DNA from: Sphingomonas sp. CFBP 8760
GTDB taxonomy: Bacteria; Pseudomonadota; Alphaproteobacteria; Sphingomonadales; Sphingomonadaceae
Assembly (NCBI RefSeq): GCF_014841615.1
Contig: NZ_JACYUG010000003.1
Span: 62,001 to 126,000, forward strand
Length of the DNA stretch: 64,000 bases
Direction of reading: 5' to 3'
Both the position numbers and the translations under genes were made by a program. How positions within the stretch are numbered: position 1 is the first letter of the stretch; each line of letters begins with the position of its first letter. Positions 61,100 to 64,000 of this stretch are shown here, piece by piece. The notes under the pieces are model-generated. The model searched no databases. It saw only the letters and a program-made list of their open reading frames with translations, and was not told the DNA's origin.

Positions 61100-64000
61100 A
61101 TGGTACGACGCATTCTCATCCGTTCCCTGCTCGCCACGGGTTGCGCCACGCTGGCGCTGACCGCGAGCCACGCCGCCGCGCAGATCGGCGTGCCGACACC
61201 CGAAAATCCCACTCCCGCCGCCGCCGAGGCGATCGCGGAGGCGCAGACCGAAACCGCACCGCCGCCCGCCGACGAAATCCTCATCACCGGATCGCGGATC
61301 GCGCGGCAGGATTATGCCGCGAACAGCCCGATCGTCTCGTTGTCGCAGGACACGATCCAGAACACCGGCCGCGTCACCGTGGAAAGCGCGCTGACCCAGA
61401 TGCCGCAATTCGCCGGCGCGTTCGGCGCGGCGAACGGCGGCAGCACCTCGACCGGGCTGAACGGCGGACAGGCCTATGCCTCGCTGCGGGGGCTGGGGTC
61501 GAAGCGCACGCTGCTGCTGCTCGACGGGCGGCGTATCCAGCCGTCCAACCCCGACGGCTCGGTCGATCTCAACATCATCCCCGATGCGCTGATCGAGAAT
61601 ATCGAGGTCATCACCGGCGGCGCGTCGACCACCTATGGCTCGGATGCGACGGCGGGCGTCGTCAACTTCCGCCTGCGCCGCAACTTCAAGGGGCTGGAGA
61701 TCGGCGGCCAGACCGGGGTCAGCGATTATGGCGACGGCAACAGCTATCGCCTGACCGGCACGGTCGGCGGCGCCTTCGACGAGGGGCGCGGCCACGCGGT
61801 GATCTCGGTCGATTACACCAAGCGTCAGCGCGCGCTCCAGAACGAGCGGTCCTATTACACCGCGCGCCAGACCACGCCGGGCCTGTCGACCATCCCGCAG
61901 GGCACCGTGCTGTTCGGCGCGAACCTGCCGTCGCTCGCGGTCGTCAATTCGATCTTCCAGGGGCAGTACGGCACGGCGGCGCTGCCAGGCAACGCGGCGG
62001 GGCGCTATACCGGCCAGATCGGCTTCAACACCGACCAGACATTGTTCTCCGCGGTCGGCGTGCCGGTGCTCAACTTCCGCGATCCGCAGACCGACGAGGC
62101 GTATATCGTCAACAGCGGCACCAACAGCCAGCAGGTCAATTTCGGCTTCAACGGCAGTTCGTTGCAGGCCAATCTCAGCCGCTACAACGTGTTCGGCAAG
62201 ATCGATTACGACGTGACGGACACGATCAAGGCGTTCGTGCAGTTCGGCTATACCAGCTACACCTCGCTCGGCATCACCAACCCGACGCTGGCGTCGAACG
62301 TCTATGGCCTGACCGTGCCGGTGACCAACCCGTTCATCCCCGCCGCCTTCCGTCAGGTGCTCGCCTCGCGGCCGACGCCGGGCGGGGCGTTCACCTTCTA
62401 CAAGGCGCTGAACATCCTCGGGCCGCGCTACCAGTCCTATGATTACGACGTCTATCAGATCACCACCGGCCTGTCGGGCAAGGTCGGGATCAGGGACTGG
62501 ACGTGGGACCTGTACGGCAGCGTCAGCAAGGCCAAGTTCGTCAACGCACAGACCGGCGGCGCCAGCGCCAGCGCCACCGCGCGCCTGTTGAACAGCCCGA
62601 CCGGCGGCACCGATCTGTGCGCGGGCGGCTTCAACCCGTTCGGCAACGTCACGCCGTCGCAGGCGTGCATCGATTACATCTCGCGCCGCACCGTCAATTC
62701 CAACGAGCTGAAGCAGCGCACCGTCGAGGGTAACGTGCAGGGCGGGCTGTTCGGCCTGCCCGCGGGCGAGGTGCGGTTCGCGGCCGGTGCCGACTACCGC
62801 TTCAACGGCTACGGCTTCACGCCCGACGCGGCGCTGGCGCAGCCCGACGGCACCAGCGACATCCTCGGCTACAGCGTGCTGCGCCCCGCCAGCGGCTCGG
62901 TCGACACGGGCGAGGTCTATGCGGAACTGCTCGTGCCGCTGCTCCACGATATCCCGCTGATCCAGCAGTTCGATCTCGATCTCGGCTATCGCTATTCGCA
63001 CTACAACACGGTCGGCGGCGTCCACACCTACAAGGCGGATGCGTCGTGGACGGTGTTCGAGGGGCTGCGCCTGCGCGGCGGCTACAACCGCGCGATCCGC
63101 ACCCCCAGCGTCGGCGAGCTGTTCGCCCCCGTCTCCACCGGCTCGGTCGCGATCGGCACCGCGTCGGCGACCACGACCAACGGCGATCCGTGCGACACCC
63201 GCTCCTCCTACCGTCGTGGCAGCGCCGCGACGCAGGTGCGCGCCCTCTGCCTGGCGCAGGGCGTGCCGACCGGGATCATCGACAGCTATCAGCTGGGCAC
63301 CGCGCAGGTCTTCGCGCTGACCGGCGGCAATCCGGAATTGCAGGAGGAAACCGCCGATACCTATTCGATCGGCGGCGTCATCCAGTCGCCGATCGAGGCG
63401 GCGATGTTCAAGAACATGTCGCTGTCGGTCGATGCCTACCAGATCAAAATCGGCGATGCGGTCGGCCCGCTGTCGATCGCGCAGGCGTTCCAGTTCTGCT
63501 TCAATTCGGGCGGCAACAACCCGAATTACAGCACGACCAACTATTATTGCTCGCTCATCACCCGCAACACCGCGAGCGGCGTGCCGATCAACCCGCTCCA
63601 GCCGCTGCTCAACCTCGGCACGTTCAAGGTGCGCGGCATCGACGTGCAGTTCGACTGGCGGTTCGGGCTCGACTCGCTGGGGCTGGGCGTGGACGCGGGC
63701 AAGATCGCGCTCAACGCGGCGGTCAGCTACACCGACCAGTTCAAGATCCAGGCGCTGCCCGGCGCCCCGACCTACGACTATGCCGGCAGCATCGGCACCG
63801 GCGTGGAGACGACGGCGGGGACGTCGCACCCGCGCTGGAAATCGATCACCTCGCTCACCTACACGCTGGGCGGCGCGAGTCTCGGGATGCGCTGGCGCTA
63901 CATCTCGGCGATGAAGGCGTCGGCGCGCGTGGTCAGCCTGACCAGCACGACGCGCGGGGTGGACAAATACAATGTCTTCGACCTGAATGCCCGGTTCGAG
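61100..64000 (+). CDS. TonB-dependent outer membrane receptor, 5' part
   Basis: An open frame of 967 codons that runs off the window, so the C-terminal barrel end is missing. The start at 61100 (MVRRILIRSLLATGCATLAL) gives a signal peptide ending near SHAAAQ, then an Ala/Pro-rich linker. The plug has DEILITGSRIARQDYAANSP, QAYASLRGLGSKRTLLLLDG and GGASTTYGSDATAGVVNFRL. It resembles the receptor at 10640-13777 in plug motifs. It is downstream of the M14 peptidase on the same strand, with a 347-bp leader region full of repeats and hairpins. The ligand is unknown. Confidence 0.94.
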   Translation, partial: MVRRILIRSLLATGCATLALTASHAAAQIGVPTPENPTPAAAEAIAEAQTETAPPPADEILITGSRIARQDYAANSPIVSLSQDTIQNTGRVTVESALTQMPQFAGAFGAANGGSTSTGLNGGQAYASLRGLGSKRTLLLLDGRRIQPSNPDGSVDLNIIPDALIENIEVITGGASTTYGSDATAGVVNFRLRRNFKGLEIGGQTGVSDYGDGNSYRLTGTVGGAFDEGRGHAVISVDYTKRQRALQNERSYYTARQTTPGLSTIPQGTVLFGANLPSLAVVNSIFQGQYGTAALPGNAAGRYTGQIGFNTDQTLFSAVGVPVLNFRDPQTDEAYIVNSGTNSQQVNFGFNGSSLQANLSRYNVFGKIDYDVTDTIKAFVQFGYTSYTSLGITNPTLASNVYGLTVPVTNPFIPAAFRQVLASRPTPGGAFTFYKALNILGPRYQSYDYDVYQITTGLSGKVGIRDWTWDLYGSVSKAKFVNAQTGGASASATARLLNSPTGGTDLCAGGFNPFGNVTPSQACIDYISRRTVNSNELKQRTVEGNVQGGLFGLPAGEVRFAAGADYRFNGYGFTPDAALAQPDGTSDILGYSVLRPASGSVDTGEVYAELLVPLLHDIPLIQQFDLDLGYRYSHYNTVGGVHTYKADASWTVFEGLRLRGGYNRAIRTPSVGELFAPVSTGSVAIGTASATTTNGDPCDTRSSYRRGSAATQVRALCLAQGVPTGIIDSYQLGTAQVFALTGGNPELQEETADTYSIGGVIQSPIEAAMFKNMSLSVDAYQIKIGDAVGPLSIAQAFQFCFNSGGNNPNYSTTNYYCSLITRNTASGVPINPLQPLLNLGTFKVRGIDVQFDWRFGLDSLGLGVDAGKIALNAAVSYTDQFKIQALPGAPTYDYAGSIGTGVETTAGTSHPRWKSITSLTYTLGGASLGMRWRYISAMKASARVVSLTSTTRGVDKYNVFDLNARFE

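Noticed and set aside
60914..63829. Minus-strand open frame of 971 codons opposite the last receptor gene
   Set aside because: It is antisense to a clear TonB receptor whose own frame (61100 to the window end) is open throughout; no protein features on the minus strand.

Overview
The window is G+C-rich alphaproteobacterial chromosome, most likely from a sphingomonad (Sphingomonas or a close relative). The basis is family content: four large TonB-dependent receptors, an alphaproteobacterial SspB, ATP12-type and DUF2093 proteins, glycine-zipper surface proteins, a his operon with extra small genes, and the head-to-head purD/xseA pair. I see no rRNA, tRNA, CRISPR array or prophage.

Layout. 1-9264 is housekeeping: the serA 3' end, a receptor (1227-3896), a membrane-anchored helix-hairpin-helix protein, purD and xseA head to head with overlapping start codons, DUF2093 and an M23 lipoprotein. 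9293-14528 holds an Asp/Asn beta-hydroxylase, a second receptor and a small exported protein. 14569-18058 carries GntR and TetR regulators with a probable TetR-controlled promoter, Ohr and a PaiB-like protein. 18058-24196 has an RluA-family synthase, crcB, glycine-zipper proteins, a TRIC channel and SppA. 24197-28346 is the histidine operon hisB-yciI-hisH-hisA-hisF-(SpoIIAA-like)-hisE-HIT, read leftward. 28420-31971 has sspB, an acetyltransferase, fumC, two overlapping tiny genes and gmk. 32091-33166 is an IS110-family element with a candidate bridge RNA. 33215-41161 has ATP12, a HAD phosphatase, a racemase, an M13 peptidase and two secreted ester or amide hydrolases.

41266-55601 reads as a split polysaccharide-use region. 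A TonB receptor is followed at once by a BNR_4 beta-propeller protein resembling PL24/PL25 uronate lyases. After an intervening EmrB-EmrA-NodT drug-efflux operon come a GH105 unsaturated uronyl hydrolase, a hexuronate-type MFS transporter, a FadR-type regulator and a DUF4861 protein. Together they could bind, cleave, import and catabolise a uronic-acid polysaccharide (ulvan-like or sphingan-like; substrate inferred). 55813-64000 has a DsbA-like thioredoxin, a TPR/2OG-Fe(II) oxygenase, a large M14 peptidase and a fourth receptor running off the end, with a hairpin that could mask its ribosome-binding site.

Several dispersed palindromic repeat families lie between genes. One unit has apparently entered hisF in frame, next to a catalytic-loop Asp. 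The IS110 element sits beside a perfect 32-bp-arm palindrome. The most interesting leads are the IS110 bridge-RNA candidate with its 9-base match to the insertion junction, the split uronate locus, the 41-bp dyad at 4109-4149, the paired TetR-type operators around 16259-16319, and the receptor leader hairpin at 61052-61090.
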